From: Thermococcus sp.
Lineage (GTDB): Archaea; Methanobacteriota_B; Thermococci; Thermococcales; Thermococcaceae
Assembly: GCA_027001105.1 (NCBI GenBank)
Contig: JALTMZ010000096.1
Span: forward strand, 1 to 5,592
DNA: 5,592 nt
Direction of reading: 5' to 3'
Shown here: positions 5,393 to 5,592 of the stretch, piece by piece
Position numbering within the stretch: position 1 is the stretch's first letter
Layout of the letters: each line of letters opens with the position of its first letter
Notes under the pieces: model-generated
What the model was told of the DNA's origin: nothing
What the model saw: the letters and a program-made list of their open reading frames with translations, nothing else
Databases searched by the model: none
Position numbers and translations under genes: made by a program

Positions 5393-5592
5393 GGATTGTG
5401 GTGGGAATAACAGGAGCAAGTGGCGTAATTTACGGACTCCGGCTTGTGGAAGTTTTGAGAAAGCTGGGGCATGATGTTATTACAGTTGCGTCAGAAACAG
5501 GACTGGCGGTAATTCGTCATGAGGTTGGTATTAATTTTGAGCCAGACTATAGGGAAGATGAGCTGTTTGCACCAATTGCCTCCGGTTCATAC
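5389..5592 (+). CDS. ubiX: UbiX/Pad1-family flavin prenyltransferase (N-terminal part)
   Basis: The first 68 residues are present; the family is about 180-200 residues long and the rest lies beyond the window. [23 protein letters not shown] has the glycine-rich FMN-binding turn GITGASG (6-12) of the Rossmann-like flavoprotein fold, and the visible part ends APIASGSY (61-68), the conserved (A)xIASGS(F/M/Y) segment of UbiX. The enzyme moves a dimethylallyl group onto FMN to make prenylated FMN, the cofactor of UbiD-type (de)carboxylases. Thermococcales make no ubiquinone; known archaeal biology suggests the client is a UbiD-like decarboxylase such as anhydromevalonate-phosphate decarboxylase in the modified mevalonate pathway, which is inference here. 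GGGTG (5379-5383) lies five bases before the ATG, which supports this start. Divergent from dacZ across 161 bases. Confidence 0.92.
   Translation, partial: MRIVVGITGASGVIYGLRLVEVLRKLGHDVITVASETGLAVIRHEVGINFEPDYREDELFAPIASGSY

Noticed and set aside
5364..5471. Open frame from ATG 5364 that overlaps the ubiX start out of frame
   Set aside because: No ribosome site before it, and it runs through the conserved start of ubiX in another frame; best read as chance.
1..5592. Mobile elements, CRISPR arrays, rRNA, or a defence or novel accessory gene cluster
   Set aside because: Genes fill nearly the whole window and belong to known core families; no repeats in array form, transposase motifs or terminal inverted repeats were seen.

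Overview
The window looks like chromosomal DNA of a hyperthermophilic euryarchaeon of the order Thermococcales (Thermococcus, Pyrococcus or Palaeococcus). The reasons are AT-rich coding sequence with many AGA/AGG and ATA codons, archaeal BRE/TATA promoters, purine-rich ribosome sites with a GGTG core a few bases before most starts, very tight gene packing, and an archaeal diadenylate cyclase gene. The genus is an inference from protein character; no database was searched.

Layout. Bases 1-327 (minus) hold nearly all of a small three-helix membrane protein of the DUF4870 type, cut at its C-terminus by the window edge. A 272-base divergent spacer (328-599) carries its promoter and the promoter of a ferrous-iron uptake operon on the plus strand. 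That operon is feoA (600-833), feoB (830-2827, 4-base ATGA overlap) and a small winged-helix protein with four cysteines that resembles FeoC (2834-3106, 6-base gap). The feo promoter has a perfect inverted repeat, ATTAGG-TTGT-CCTAAT (574-589), with half-sites like those of DtxR-family metal repressors. A weaker copy lies at 523-536, exactly 52 bp away centre to centre, so the two copies flank the core promoter.

A separate promoter at about 3113-3123 then drives a sugar-phosphate nucleotidyltransferase (3155-4396) with a C-terminal beta-helix and an unusual tail of four cysteines. It converges on a DacZ-type diadenylate cyclase gene (4421-5227, minus), which should make c-di-AMP. Divergent from dacZ, across 161 bases, starts ubiX (5389 to the window end, partial), the flavin prenyltransferase that makes the prenylated-FMN cofactor of UbiD-type decarboxylases.

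How the genes work together. FeoA, FeoB and the FeoC-like protein form one Fe(II) import unit, probably switched by iron through the operator pair. The nucleotidyltransferase (activated sugars), diadenylate cyclase (second messenger) and UbiX (cofactor, in archaea probably for the modified mevalonate route to isoprenoids) are independent housekeeping units with their own promoters. I see no mobile elements, CRISPR repeats, tRNA or rRNA genes. The window is mostly ordinary core genome; the points worth checking are the paired operator, the cysteine tail of the nucleotidyltransferase, the variant RHL motif of the cyclase and a possible small leader ORF before ubiX.
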